Positions 27,138-38,374 of a stretch of DNA of 64,000 bases are shown piece by piece. The notes beneath the pieces were generated by a model. It searched no databases, was not told the DNA's origin, and saw nothing but the letters and a program-made list of their open reading frames with translations. Made by a program: the position numbers and the translations under genes. The first letter of the stretch is position 1, and each line of letters begins with the position of its first letter. The DNA comes from Clostridium sp. 1001275B_160808_H3 (lineage in GTDB: Bacteria > Bacillota > Clostridia > Clostridiales > Clostridiaceae), in assembly GCF_015550425.1 (NCBI RefSeq), contig NZ_JADNAT010000002.1, forward strand, positions 199,100-263,099, in the 5' to 3' direction.

Positions 27138-28112
27138 ATGGTAATTTATATTAGAAAGATAAAAGGTTGTTTATTACTATGTTTATTAGCTTTATTTTGT
27201 ATTGGACTTATATTTTATAAATACATAGCACTAAATAATAGAAAAGATTTTATTGCAGGAGCATTTGTTATAAATGAAGAATTAGAAGAACAACATGAAA
27301 AAGAAGTAATGACAACAATAAATAATGAAAAATATTTTAGACCATCAAAGCTTCCAGTGTTGAACAATAATAAAGAGGCTATTGAACTTATGGATGATTT
27401 TTATGATAAAGAAGTAAAAGATATATCAATAACAAGCAAGTATATAAGGAGCCCAGAAGATACTATTTTAAATTATTTTTCTCTTTTAAGGGAAGCAGCT
27501 AATCCTGTGGATAATAAATACCTAGGGTGTGGTTCTATAGGTAATGGTGATAGACCTTATCCAATAGCATATAATTTTTTTGATGATGAATATAAGAAAA
27601 AGGTAAGTTTCAATGCTTATAAGGATTCATTTTCTAACATATTTCATATAAGTTTACTTAAGTATAAGGAAGTTCCAAGTGATAACGAAAATTTAAAGTA
27701 TTTTTATGAAATCGAAGCTATACAAGCATTAGAAAATAATATTGCAAGCTTTACTTATTATTATGGATTTATAGAAATGCGCAAAATAGGAAATGAATAT
27801 AAAATATCAGATATTAATATAACACCTGAAAATTATCTTTGTGCCCCATATCATGGATGGGTATATGATGCAACCTCGAAAGTTGAAATAGAATATGGGA
27901 ACTGGTGCAAGCTTATTAAAAAGATGGGGAAAACAGAAGTTGATGGATATGTTAAAAATATATATTTCCTGGGAAATGACAATAAAAACTATAAAATACA
28001 ATTTTATACCCTAACTAATGATTATGATATTGAAGTAGCTCAATATGTTCAAAATAGCAATGGAAGATGGGAAAATATAAAATTAAATCCTAATGATTGC
28101 TTGAAAAAATAG
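27138..28112 (+). CDS. membrane-anchored protein of unknown function
   Basis: A 324-residue protein with one N-terminal hydrophobic segment (about residues 10-30) and the rest predicted outside the membrane. I do not recognise the family. It contains a Cys-Gly loop near residue 134 and many aromatic residues in the second half. ATG 27138 is preceded by GGAGAG. It stands alone between the orphan hairpin and the beta-glucoside operon. Confidence 0.6.
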   Translation: MVIYIRKIKGCLLLCLLALFCIGLIFYKYIALNNRKDFIAGAFVINEELEEQHEKEVMTTINNEKYFRPSKLPVLNNNKEAIELMDDFYDKEVKDISITSKYIRSPEDTILNYFSLLREAANPVDNKYLGCGSIGNGDRPYPIAYNFFDDEYKKKVSFNAYKDSFSNIFHISLLKYKEVPSDNENLKYFYEIEAIQALENNIASFTYYYGFIEMRKIGNEYKISDINITPENYLCAPYHGWVYDATSKVEIEYGNWCKLIKKMGKTEVDGYVKNIYFLGNDNKNYKIQFYTLTNDYDIEVAQYVQNSNGRWENIKLNPNDCLKK

Positions 28113-28241
28113 TGACTGTCATCCCTAGAATGTTATAAGCAATCTTAGTTAGTAGAATAATATTAGTAATTCTTATAAATTGATATTAAAAAAAACTCGG
28201 AATATGTAATATTTTTGTAGTAATTTAATATGTAAAATGTG

Positions 28242-28270
28242 TTGACAATGTTTACACATTGTATTAGAAT
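28242..28270 (+). promoter_or_regulatory. promoter of the licT-bgl operon
   Basis: TTGACA (28242-28247), 17-base spacer and TAGAAT (28265-28270). The spacer includes the inverted repeat ACAATG...CATTGT (28246-28263), a possible repressor site. Confidence 0.7.
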
Positions 28271-28299
28271 ATAACCATATTAAATACGGATCCATTTAC

Positions 28300-28393
28300 G
28301 GATTGTTACTGGAAAGCAGGCAAAACCTAAATTGATACCAAATTTGTTATAGTGGAGAAACTATAACCATTTGATATTGATTTGGGTTTTTTT
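28300..28393 (+). promoter_or_regulatory. RAT site 1 with terminator, ahead of licT
   Basis: The ribonucleic antiterminator reads GGATTGTTACTG, a short loop and CAGGCAAAACC (28300-28327), matching the LicT/SacY RAT consensus. Its 3' side overlaps a terminator whose stem pairs about 28323-28336 with 28374-28387 and ends in TTTTTTT. LicT binding to RAT would block this terminator and allow licT expression. Confidence 0.85.
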
Positions 28394-28501
28394 ATACGAA
28401 AATAGAATAAATCTTATTAATAAGCTAAATATATAATGAGATTATTTTTTATAGAAGATAAATATTTCTAATAAAAAATTAAGATGAAGGAGATTAGAGA
28501 T

Positions 28502-29338
28502 ATGCTAATAAACAAAGTGTTAAATAATAATGTTATTACAATTATAAATGAAAACAATGAAGAATCAGTTGTTATGGGTAGGGGAATAGCCTTTCAAAAG
28601 AAGAAGGGTGATGAAGTTGATAAGGAAAAAGTAGACAAGATATTTGTTTTAAGGAATAAGAGCATTAATGATAAGTTAATTGCATTAGTTAATGATATTC
28701 CTGTAGAAAACCTAGAAATTGCTGAAGAAGTAATTAAATATGCAGAAGAAAAATTAGGAACAAAACTAAATGAAAATATATATTTAACACTTACTGATCA
28801 TATAAGCTTTTCTATAAACAGATATAAAAATAATTTAGAAATGAAAAATGTAATGCTTTGGGATATAAAAAGACTTCATAAATCAGAATTTGAAATTGGA
28901 CTTAAGGCATTGGAAATCATAAAAAGTAAAGTGGATATAGAGTTGCCAGAAGATGAAGCAGCATCAATAGCACTTCATATATTAAATGGTGAATTAAGTC
29001 AAGATATGCCTCAAATAGTTGATATTATAAATTTAATTAATGAAATTCTCAAAATTGTAAAATATCATTTTAATATTGATTTTGACGAAGAATCAATTAA
29101 TTATTATAGATTTATTACTCATTTAAAATTCTTTGCACAAAGATTAGTTAGCGGAAAATACTATGAAGATAGTGATAATGAGTTATTTGAAATGATTAAG
29201 AATAAATATCCCAAATCATATGAGTGCACAAGAAAGATAGAAGGATTTATAAAACAAAAATTTAATAATGAATTAACAAAAGAAGAAAAACTATATTTAA
29301 TAGTACATACAGCGAGAGTTGTAAAAGAGAATTATTAA
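28502..29338 (+). CDS. licT: BglG/LicT family transcriptional antiterminator
   Basis: An RNA-binding antiterminator of 278 residues: N-terminal CAT domain (about 1-55, KVLNNNVITIINE...MGRGIAFQKK) that binds RAT RNA and two PRD domains (about 65-170 and 171-278) with the conserved His (DHISFSI near residue 100, LHILNGE near 160 and HLKFFAQRL near 205) phosphorylated by HPr and EIIBgl. A start at 28484 is open but ATG 28502, with GGAG at 28489-28492, matches the family. Located between RAT sites, it controls itself and bglF. Confidence 0.92.
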   Translation: MLINKVLNNNVITIINENNEESVVMGRGIAFQKKKGDEVDKEKVDKIFVLRNKSINDKLIALVNDIPVENLEIAEEVIKYAEEKLGTKLNENIYLTLTDHISFSINRYKNNLEMKNVMLWDIKRLHKSEFEIGLKALEIIKSKVDIELPEDEAASIALHILNGELSQDMPQIVDIINLINEILKIVKYHFNIDFDEESINYYRFITHLKFFAQRLVSGKYYEDSDNELFEMIKNKYPKSYECTRKIEGFIKQKFNNELTKEEKLYLIVHTARVVKENY

Positions 29339-29365
29339 AAATTAATATAGATTTAAATTTTACTT

Positions 29366-29500
29366 AGGATTGTAACTGATTCGATCAGGCAAAACCTAAA
29401 TTAATGATTAAAATTTAGCTAATGAACTATACTTGCGTATTATCAAGATTTATTTATATTCATTAGTATGATATTTATGATTTAATTTAGGTTTTTTATT
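29366..29500 (+). promoter_or_regulatory. RAT site 2 with terminator, between licT and bglF
   Basis: AGGATTGTAACTG...CAGGCAAAACCT (29366-29396) is a classic RAT. The 3' part overlaps a stem (AAACCTAAATTAA at 29392-29404 with the complement around 29481-29494) ending in TTTTTT. LicT would relieve termination here. Confidence 0.85.
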
Positions 29501-29568
29501 ATATACTGATAAATAAATATGTTCGGAGGAGATAGCAGGAAAATTAATTTGTTAATCGGAAGTTTCAT

Positions 29569-31532
<1,964 letters not shown>

Positions 31533-31680
31533 TATATAAGTTTTAATAAAAATGAAGTTGACTAAATTTATTAAAAGGTGAAATTAATTTGAGTTTATAA
31601 TAAAATAATTGATTCTTACTAAGAAAGATTTAATTATTTAATAACTAGAAAACAATTAAATTTAAAACTTATGAAAATAT

Positions 31681-31718
31681 AAGGAAGTATCTAAAGAAGA
31701 ATTTATAGATACTTCCTT
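31681..31718 (+). promoter_or_regulatory. hairpin between bglF and the GH1 gene
   Basis: A perfect 12-bp stem (AAGGAAGTATCT with AGATACTTCCTT) that is followed by A residues, not T, so it is not a terminator in this direction. It lies just before the GH1 ribosome site and may stabilise or process the mRNA. Confidence 0.45.
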
Positions 31719-31720
31719 AA

Positions 31721-33181
<1,461 letters not shown>

Positions 33182-33199
33182 TATAGGCTAATAATTTAT

Positions 33200-33236
33200 T
33201 AAAAGAGTTTGGATTTAATTTCAAGCTCTTTTTAAT
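33200..33236 (+). terminator. intrinsic terminator after bglA
   Basis: AAAAGAGTTTG paired with CAAGCTCTTTTT (wobble allowed), T-run at the end. Confidence 0.7.
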
Positions 33237-33351
33237 TTAATTAAATTTGATATATAATATAATAGGTTTATAAAGACATTTAAATTAAATTAATAAAAAT
33301 AGTGTTATAATAAGATAAACAATAGAAAAATATATTTAGAAGGTGTACAAA

Positions 33352-34002
33352 ATGAAAAAAAATATAATCAATTTTATTGAAGAAAATAAAATAATTGCAA
33401 TTTGCAGAGGGATTTATGGAGAAAAGCTAGTTCAACTAGTAGAGTCGTTGTATGAAGGTGGAGTTAAGCTAGTAGAAGTAACATTTGATCAAGGTGACGA
33501 AAAGTGTATAGAAAAAACTTCAGAAGCACTTAAAGAATTAAATTCTAAATTTAGTGGCAAAGTTAAGTTTGGAGCAGGAACAGTTATTACAACTGAACAA
33601 GTTAAGGCTGCAAAAAATTCAGGAGCAGAATATATTTTATCTCCAAATTCAGATTCAGAAATAATAAAGCTAGCAAATGAATTAGGATTAGTAACTATAC
33701 CAGGTGCTATGACTCCAACTGAGATTTTATCTGCTCATAAGGCTGGTGCAGATTTTGTAAAACTGTTCCCAGCAGGTACTTTAGGATTAAAATATGTTAA
33801 AGATATATTAGGGCCAATAAATAATGTTAAATTTATAGCAGCAGCTGGTGTCACTCCAGAAAACTTAGGAGAATTTTTAAAATTAGGATTTGTAGGTGCT
33901 GGAATTAGTAATTATATAACTAATAAAGATATGGTAAACTCAGGAGATTTTGAAACATTAACTAATCATGCTATAGAAATAATGAAAATAGCTAAAAATT
34001 AA
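33352..34002 (+). CDS. KDPG/KHG-type aldolase
   Basis: A class I aldolase of 216 residues that splits 2-keto-3-deoxy-6-phosphogluconate (or 4-hydroxy-2-oxoglutarate) to pyruvate and an aldehyde. ICRG with the active-site Arg is near residue 18, GAGTVI near 75 and the Schiff-base Lys in DFVKLFPAG near 142. GTG at 33343 is also open, but ATG 33352 lies 8 bases after AAGG. It stands alone, after the beta-glucoside operon; a second, diverged copy is in the sugar-acid cluster at 61.0 kb. Confidence 0.85.
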   Translation: MKKNIINFIEENKIIAICRGIYGEKLVQLVESLYEGGVKLVEVTFDQGDEKCIEKTSEALKELNSKFSGKVKFGAGTVITTEQVKAAKNSGAEYILSPNSDSEIIKLANELGLVTIPGAMTPTEILSAHKAGADFVKLFPAGTLGLKYVKDILGPINNVKFIAAAGVTPENLGEFLKLGFVGAGISNYITNKDMVNSGDFETLTNHAIEIMKIAKN

Positions 34003-34168
34003 TATAAATAAAGAAATATAGAATTAGATTTGCAGAATAATATTTATAGTGATGGATAAGATAAAATTGAAAATAGAGCTATGGTATAATATCGATGAGA
34101 AAGATTATCAATTAGCGAGAAATATTAAGGAATTTAAAAATAAACTAAGATAATAAGCTTAAACTAAA

Positions 34169-34183
34169 TGATAATGATTTTCA
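34169..34183. promoter_or_regulatory. Fur-family (Fur/Zur/PerR) box-like operator
   Basis: TGATAATGATTTTCA fits the 7-1-7 inverted repeat TGATAAT-N-ATTATCA with one mismatch. It lies 60 bases before rpsD, next to a possible promoter (TTTTCA at 34178-34183, 18-base spacer, TATTAT at 34202-34207), so binding would repress. Confidence 0.5.
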
Positions 34184-34242
34184 ATTACTGAAAAGGTGTG
34201 ATATTATATCAACATAATTTAATTTTAAAGAGGAGGGAAACC

Positions 34243-34836
34243 ATGGCTAGAGAAAGAGGCCCAAGATTTAAACAGTGTAGAAGACTTGGCTTAAATGTTT
34301 CCGGACATCCTAAAGCTATGAATAGAGCTGTAAAGGGAACAAGTAGATCAGACAAAAAATTATCAGAATATGGTGTAAGACTATTAGAAAAGCAAAGATT
34401 AAGAGCTTACTATGGAGTTTTAGAAAAGCAATTTAAAAAATATGTTGAAGATGCTTTTAAAACAAAAGAAGGAACAACTGGGGAAGCTTTATTAATAAGA
34501 TTAGAATCAAGATTAGACAATCTTGTATATAGAATGGGATTTGCTAATTCTATAAGAGCTGCAAGACAAATGGTTAATCATGGACATATATTAGTTAATG
34601 GAAAGAAGATTGATATTCCATCATATAAGGTAGACCCAGGCACAGAGATTTCTTTAACAGAAAAGGCAAGGAAATCTCCAAATTATCTTGCAAACATAAA
34701 TGGACATGTAAATACTTTACCTTACATAGATTCTAACTTAGAAGAATTTAAGGCTGTATACACTAGATATCCATTAAGAGAAGAAATACCAATACAAATA
34801 AATGAAAATCTAATAGTTGAGTTCTACTCTAGATAA
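34243..34836 (+). CDS. rpsD: 30S ribosomal protein S4, zinc-ribbon-less paralogue
   Basis: A primary rRNA-binding protein of the small subunit, 197 residues with an S4 domain (about 90-155, [14 protein letters not shown]...[10 protein letters not shown]). The N-terminal zinc-binding cysteines of the C+ form are absent; only one Cys is present (QCRRLGL). The frame is open from 34198, but AGGAGGG and ATG 34243 give the canonical [10 protein letters not shown] start. It is alone, outside the large ribosomal operon, so it is probably a second S4 copy. The Fur-family-like box upstream fits control by zinc. Confidence 0.9.
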   Translation: MARERGPRFKQCRRLGLNVSGHPKAMNRAVKGTSRSDKKLSEYGVRLLEKQRLRAYYGVLEKQFKKYVEDAFKTKEGTTGEALLIRLESRLDNLVYRMGFANSIRAARQMVNHGHILVNGKKIDIPSYKVDPGTEISLTEKARKSPNYLANINGHVNTLPYIDSNLEEFKAVYTRYPLREEIPIQINENLIVEFYSR

Positions 34837-34895
34837 TTATTCTAGCTAAGAGTATAAGGTTCATAACTTCTTAAAATTAAAGTATATTTTGCCAT

Positions 34896-34934
34896 GGAAA
34901 AAGCTATACAGTGCAGTGTATAGCTTTTTCTTTC
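34896..34934. terminator. terminator between rpsD and the L25 gene
   Basis: A perfect 14-bp stem GAAAAAGCTATACA/TGTATAGCTTTTTC with T-rich sequence after it in both directions. Confidence 0.85.
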
Positions 34935-34959
34935 TATAGATATTAAAAATAAAATTGAA

Positions 34960-35508
34960 TTAAATATATTGACTACTTACAACAGCTAATAGAGTTTTAG
35001 GGTCAGTTAAAATTGTTATATCCTCTGGAATAACAATATCCTTGATTAATACTTTATCATCAGCATTCATACTAGAAACATTTATTTCAATAGATTCTGG
35101 AATTTTTTCAACATTTCCTTGTAAATCAATAAATAAGTTATGAGTTTCTAATGTTAATCTCCTAGACTCTAGAGTTTCTTGCCCAGTAATTTTTATAGGA
35201 ATTCTCATTTTTATAACTTCATTTGGTTTAATATATTGAAAATCTACATGCAAAATTTCATGTAGATTATTTTTCTGAACATCTTTAACTACGCAATTGA
35301 ATTTTTTATTATCTAATTCAACTTCTATAATAGATCCGCTATTATTTTTTCTAAGCATTCTTCTAAGTTCTGCATTACACATTTTTATTGGAATAGTATG
35401 ATCAAGGAATTCTCCATATATTACTCCAGGAATTTGCCCAGTTTTTCTAAGTTTACTTTGATTTGTTTTTATATTTCTTTCATATACTTTAAATGCTAAA
35501 TTTGACAT
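34960..35508 (-). CDS. ctc: 50S ribosomal protein L25/general stress protein Ctc
   Basis: A 182-residue two-domain protein: N-terminal L25 domain (about 1-90) that binds 5S rRNA and a C-terminal beta domain typical of Ctc/TL5 (about 95-180). Codon 1 at 35508 has AGAGG upstream; an earlier in-frame ATG at 35526 is less likely. The gene has a long predicted leader (about 190 bases) with a small peptide frame and stem-loop. Confidence 0.9.
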   Translation of the reverse strand: MSNLAFKVYERNIKTNQSKLRKTGQIPGVIYGEFLDHTIPIKMCNAELRRMLRKNNSGSIIEVELDNKKFNCVVKDVQKNNLHEILHVDFQYIKPNEVIKMRIPIKITGQETLESRRLTLETHNLFIDLQGNVEKIPESIEINVSSMNADDKVLIKDIVIPEDITILTDPKTLLAVVSSQYI

Positions 35509-35589
35509 AATAAATACCTCTTTCATTAACTTTATATAATATATCTGTTCTAATTAATAATTTATATAATTAAAAAATATAGTTGGTTT

Positions 35590-35662
35590 ATTAAGCTCTA
35601 TAAAGTTAAGGTGAAGATACTCATAATATGAGATATTTAAATAACCACACCTAGAGCTTAAT
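35590..35662 (-). promoter_or_regulatory. stem-loop in the L25 leader
   Basis: On the minus strand ATTAAGCTCTA (35662-35652) pairs with TAGAGCTTAAT (35600-35590), an 11-bp stem, with two inner helices (AGGTG/CACCT and CTCAT/ATGAG). The 5' arm overlaps the last codons of the leader peptide, so translation to its stop would break the stem. Confidence 0.5.
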
Positions 35663-35677
35663 TCCAAAGCCCCACAT
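35651..35677 (-). CDS. eight-codon leader peptide of the L25 gene
   Basis: MWGFGIKL, read from ATG 35677 to TAG 35651. AAAGGAGG (35694-35687) gives an excellent ribosome site 9 bases ahead. Other in-frame ATGs just upstream are too close to the site. Very short, so coding status rests on the ribosome site and the overlap with the stem. Confidence 0.5.
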   Translation of the reverse strand: MWGFGIKL

Positions 35678-35708
35678 ATGCATCATCCTCCTTTAAGTTA
35701 TTATGATG

Positions 35709-35737
35709 AGTTTACTTAATAAGTTAAATAAAAGCAA
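35709..35737 (-). promoter_or_regulatory. predicted promoter of the L25 leader
   Basis: On the minus strand TTGCTT, 17-base spacer and TAAACT, placing the transcript start near 35701, right before the leader peptide ribosome site. The remaining sequence to 36033 is AT-rich with nothing else clear. Confidence 0.45.
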
Positions 35738-36033
35738 AGGTAAGAAAGTAAGTCTTTGACAATAAAACATTAATATAATAAGGAAGTATTAAAGGAAAGT
35801 ATAGAATATTATGACAAGTTTATAAAAAGATAAATTTATTATTAAAGTGGGAAATATATCATAATTTTTTATATCAGAATAAAAATGATTCATTATATTA
35901 ACTACTATAGAATGTCAAATGAATGGTTAATGGGTAGTATGATAAATAATTATAAAAAAATATATATTTATTTTCATCAATTAATTCTATCTGAATAGTA
36001 TAATTAGAAAGTATTTATTTGGGAGATAGTATT

Positions 36034-36504
36034 TTGAAAATAATTAATAAAATTTTTTCTATAATAAGTAGAGGAGAAGATTATAGTGATAGTGCCATTG
36101 CATTTGTTAATTCCGGTAGTTTTTCTAGTCCAACTAAATATTTTATATGGGTAGATACTAAAAAGTTTAAAGTCAACATATTCCAAGGATCAACAAATAA
36201 ATGGAATCTTATTCATAGCTATATATGTACTATTGGAAAAAAGGCTACTCCAACACCAAAGGGAACATTTAGTATAGGGATTAAAGGATTGTATTTTGGA
36301 GTTGAGAAAGGATATAAATGTTGGTATTATACACAGTTTAAAGGAAATTATTCATTTCACTCAATAATTTATAATTTAGATGGTAGTGTAAGAGATGGAA
36401 GGCTTGGAATGGCTTTATCAGATGGATGTGTAAGATTGGCTAAGGAAAATGCAAAATGGATATATGATAATATTCCTGAAGGGACTAAAGTTTATATTAC
36501 GTAA
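36034..36504 (+). CDS. L,D-transpeptidase (YkuD domain)
   Basis: A cell-wall cross-linking enzyme of 156 residues. The YkuD domain spans about 28-156 with the catalytic His in YSFHSIIYN and Cys in SDGCVRL. The start TTG at 36034 follows GGGAG (36021-36025). The N-terminus has a weak hydrophobic stretch and no clear cleavage site, so export is uncertain; the protein is near the minimum size of this family. Confidence 0.8.
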   Translation: MKIINKIFSIISRGEDYSDSAIAFVNSGSFSSPTKYFIWVDTKKFKVNIFQGSTNKWNLIHSYICTIGKKATPTPKGTFSIGIKGLYFGVEKGYKCWYYTQFKGNYSFHSIIYNLDGSVRDGRLGMALSDGCVRLAKENAKWIYDNIPEGTKVYIT

Positions 36505-36553
36505 AATATATGGCATATGGATGGAAGATTGCAATATATAATTTAGAATGTAT

Positions 36554-36582
36554 GAGGGAAACTTCGATTGAAGTTTCCTAAA
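36554..36582 (+). terminator. hairpin after the L,D-transpeptidase gene
   Basis: GGAAACTTC (36557-36565), loop GATT, GAAGTTTCC (36570-36578). Strong stem but only a weak T-tract. Confidence 0.55.
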
Positions 36583-36746
36583 TTAAATTGCTTTTAGTGC
36601 TTTAGAATAAATTATATTAATAGAAAAAAACTTCTCAAAATGTTTATATATTATCATTGACATCGATTACTTAGTATGATAATCTGAAACAAATAGTTTT
36701 TAAAACTACATATTTTAGATTAAAATACGAAATTGGAGAAAAAAAG

Positions 36747-37598
36747 ATGATAAAAATTGTATCAGACTCATCTACACTTTATTCTATAAAAGAGGGACAA
36801 GCTAATAATATTGATATTGCACCTCTTTCAGTTAGCATTAATAACAAAACATATAGGGAGTATGAAGATATAGACACGAAAGAGTTTATTGATATTATTA
36901 ACGAAGGTCATATTCCTAAATCTTCACAGCCATCTATTGGATATGTATTGGATTTATATAGTAAATATCCAGAAGATGAAATAATAAATATTTCAATGGC
37001 AGATGGTTTATCAGGTACATATAATTCAGCATTTATGGCAAGAAATATGGATAATAATCCAGAGCGTATAGATGTAATTAACTCAAAGACTTTATGTGGA
37101 CCACATAGATATTTAGTTGACTTGGCTGTTAAGCTTGTAGAAGCTGGATACACAAGAAGTGAAATAGTAAATGAATTAAATAAATTTATTGAAACATCAA
37201 CTTCATTTTTAATTCCTCATGACTTTGACTTTTTAGTAAGAGGGGGAAGAGTGTCATCTATAGTTGGTAAGATTGGAAGTGCCATTAAATTAGTACCAGT
37301 TATGACTCTTTCAGAGGACTGTAAATCTCTTGAAAAGTTTACTACTAAGCGTACATATAAAAAAGCAGTTAAAAAGATAACTGAAGTATTTTTAGAGAAA
37401 AATATTGATTTTAATTATAAGATTTATATTTCTCATGCTTGCAAAGAAGATTTAGCAAACGAGACTAAAGAAATTATATTAGAAGACATTAAAGATGCAG
37501 ATATAGAAATTAAGTTGTTAAGTCCTGCATTTACTACTCAAGGTGGACCAGGATGTGTTGCGATACAAGTAATAAAAAAACATGATTTATTAAAATAA
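36747..37598 (+). CDS. DegV family fatty-acid-binding protein
   Basis: A 283-residue EDD-fold protein of the DegV/FakB family, binding fatty acids in the cytosol and, in relatives, presenting them to the fatty acid kinase FakA. The typical start KIVSDSSTLY, DGLSGTYNSA near residue 90 and RGGRVS near 165 are present. It is 22 bases ahead of a DUF1836 gene, a usual neighbour. Confidence 0.9.
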   Translation: MIKIVSDSSTLYSIKEGQANNIDIAPLSVSINNKTYREYEDIDTKEFIDIINEGHIPKSSQPSIGYVLDLYSKYPEDEIINISMADGLSGTYNSAFMARNMDNNPERIDVINSKTLCGPHRYLVDLAVKLVEAGYTRSEIVNELNKFIETSTSFLIPHDFDFLVRGGRVSSIVGKIGSAIKLVPVMTLSEDCKSLEKFTTKRTYKKAVKKITEVFLEKNIDFNYKIYISHACKEDLANETKEIILEDIKDADIEIKLLSPAFTTQGGPGCVAIQVIKKHDLLK

Positions 37599-37620
37599 TT
37601 ATAAAAATAGGAGAGGCAGT

Positions 37621-38151
37621 ATGGGTAAAGGGAATAAGTGTGGAGTTCATAGAAATATTTTAGAGTTTCATTGCCCAAGGTTTAATGAACTGCCAAAAGT
37701 TTCTTTATATAAGGACCAAGTCATTGTATATATAGAAGATGTATTAAAAGAAATAAATATTAATAATGAAGAAAAATTATTAACACCTACGATGCTTAAT
37801 AATTATGTGAAACAAAAGGTAGTTTATCCTCCAAAAGATAAAAGATATGATGAAAAACATTTAGCTTACTTAATTATAGTTTGCACATTAAAGCAAGTAT
37901 TTACATTACAAGAAATATGTTATTTAATTACAAAGCAAATAGATACTTGCCCTATAGAGGAGGCGTATGACTTTTTTTGTGTAGAACTTGAAAAGGCGCT
38001 AAAATCAGTATTTACTACAAGAGATTTTTCAGAGCCAAGTTCAGCAAGGAAAGTTACAATTGAATCTGAGATAGTAAGATCAATGGTAATGGCTTTTGCT
38101 AATAAGATATATATACAAAAGTATATTAAACATGAAGTAAAAGATAAATAG
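37621..38151 (+). CDS. DUF1836 protein, putative MerR-like regulator
   Basis: A 176-residue protein of the DUF1836 family. The LLTPTMLNNYVKQKVVYPP segment resembles a MerR-type DNA-recognition helix-turn-helix, followed by a helical region. It is co-transcribed with degV and may regulate it. A strong terminator follows. Confidence 0.85.
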   Translation: MGKGNKCGVHRNILEFHCPRFNELPKVSLYKDQVIVYIEDVLKEININNEEKLLTPTMLNNYVKQKVVYPPKDKRYDEKHLAYLIIVCTLKQVFTLQEICYLITKQIDTCPIEEAYDFFCVELEKALKSVFTTRDFSEPSSARKVTIESEIVRSMVMAFANKIYIQKYIKHEVKDK

Positions 38152-38172
38152 AATTTAATAAAAATGATTTAA

Positions 38173-38230
38173 AGGTACAGTATTAATTTATATAATTAAA
38201 TTGATTATATAAATTGATACTGTGCTTTTA
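38173..38230 (+). terminator. intrinsic terminator after the DUF1836 gene
   Basis: A 21-bp stem (38175-38195 with 38205-38225, two mismatches or wobbles) followed by TTTTA. Confidence 0.8.
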
Positions 38231-38286
38231 TAATATAAACAATATATAAGATGTTACTGCAAATATTATTTGATTTTTAAATAGTA

Positions 38287-38331
38287 TTGAACATGATTAA
38301 TATTTATGATATTTTTAAGTAAACGTTATAA
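38287..38331 (+). promoter_or_regulatory. alpha-galactosidase promoter with cre-like operator
   Basis: TTGAAC (38287-38292), 17-base spacer, TATTTT (38310-38315). AGTAAACGTTATAA at 38318-38331 fits the CcpA cre consensus TGWAANCGNTNWCA at all but two positions and overlaps the transcription start, as expected for carbon repression. Confidence 0.4.
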
Positions 38332-38374
38332 TTAAGTTGAAAGTAAATTTATATTATATATGGAGGTATAGAAT

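Noticed and set aside
31681..31718. Terminator between bglF and bglA
   Set aside because: The stem is followed by A residues rather than T, and the genes are expected to be co-expressed.
34052..34153. A 33-codon frame before rpsD
   Set aside because: No ribosome site and no recognisable family; composition fits chance in AT-rich DNA.
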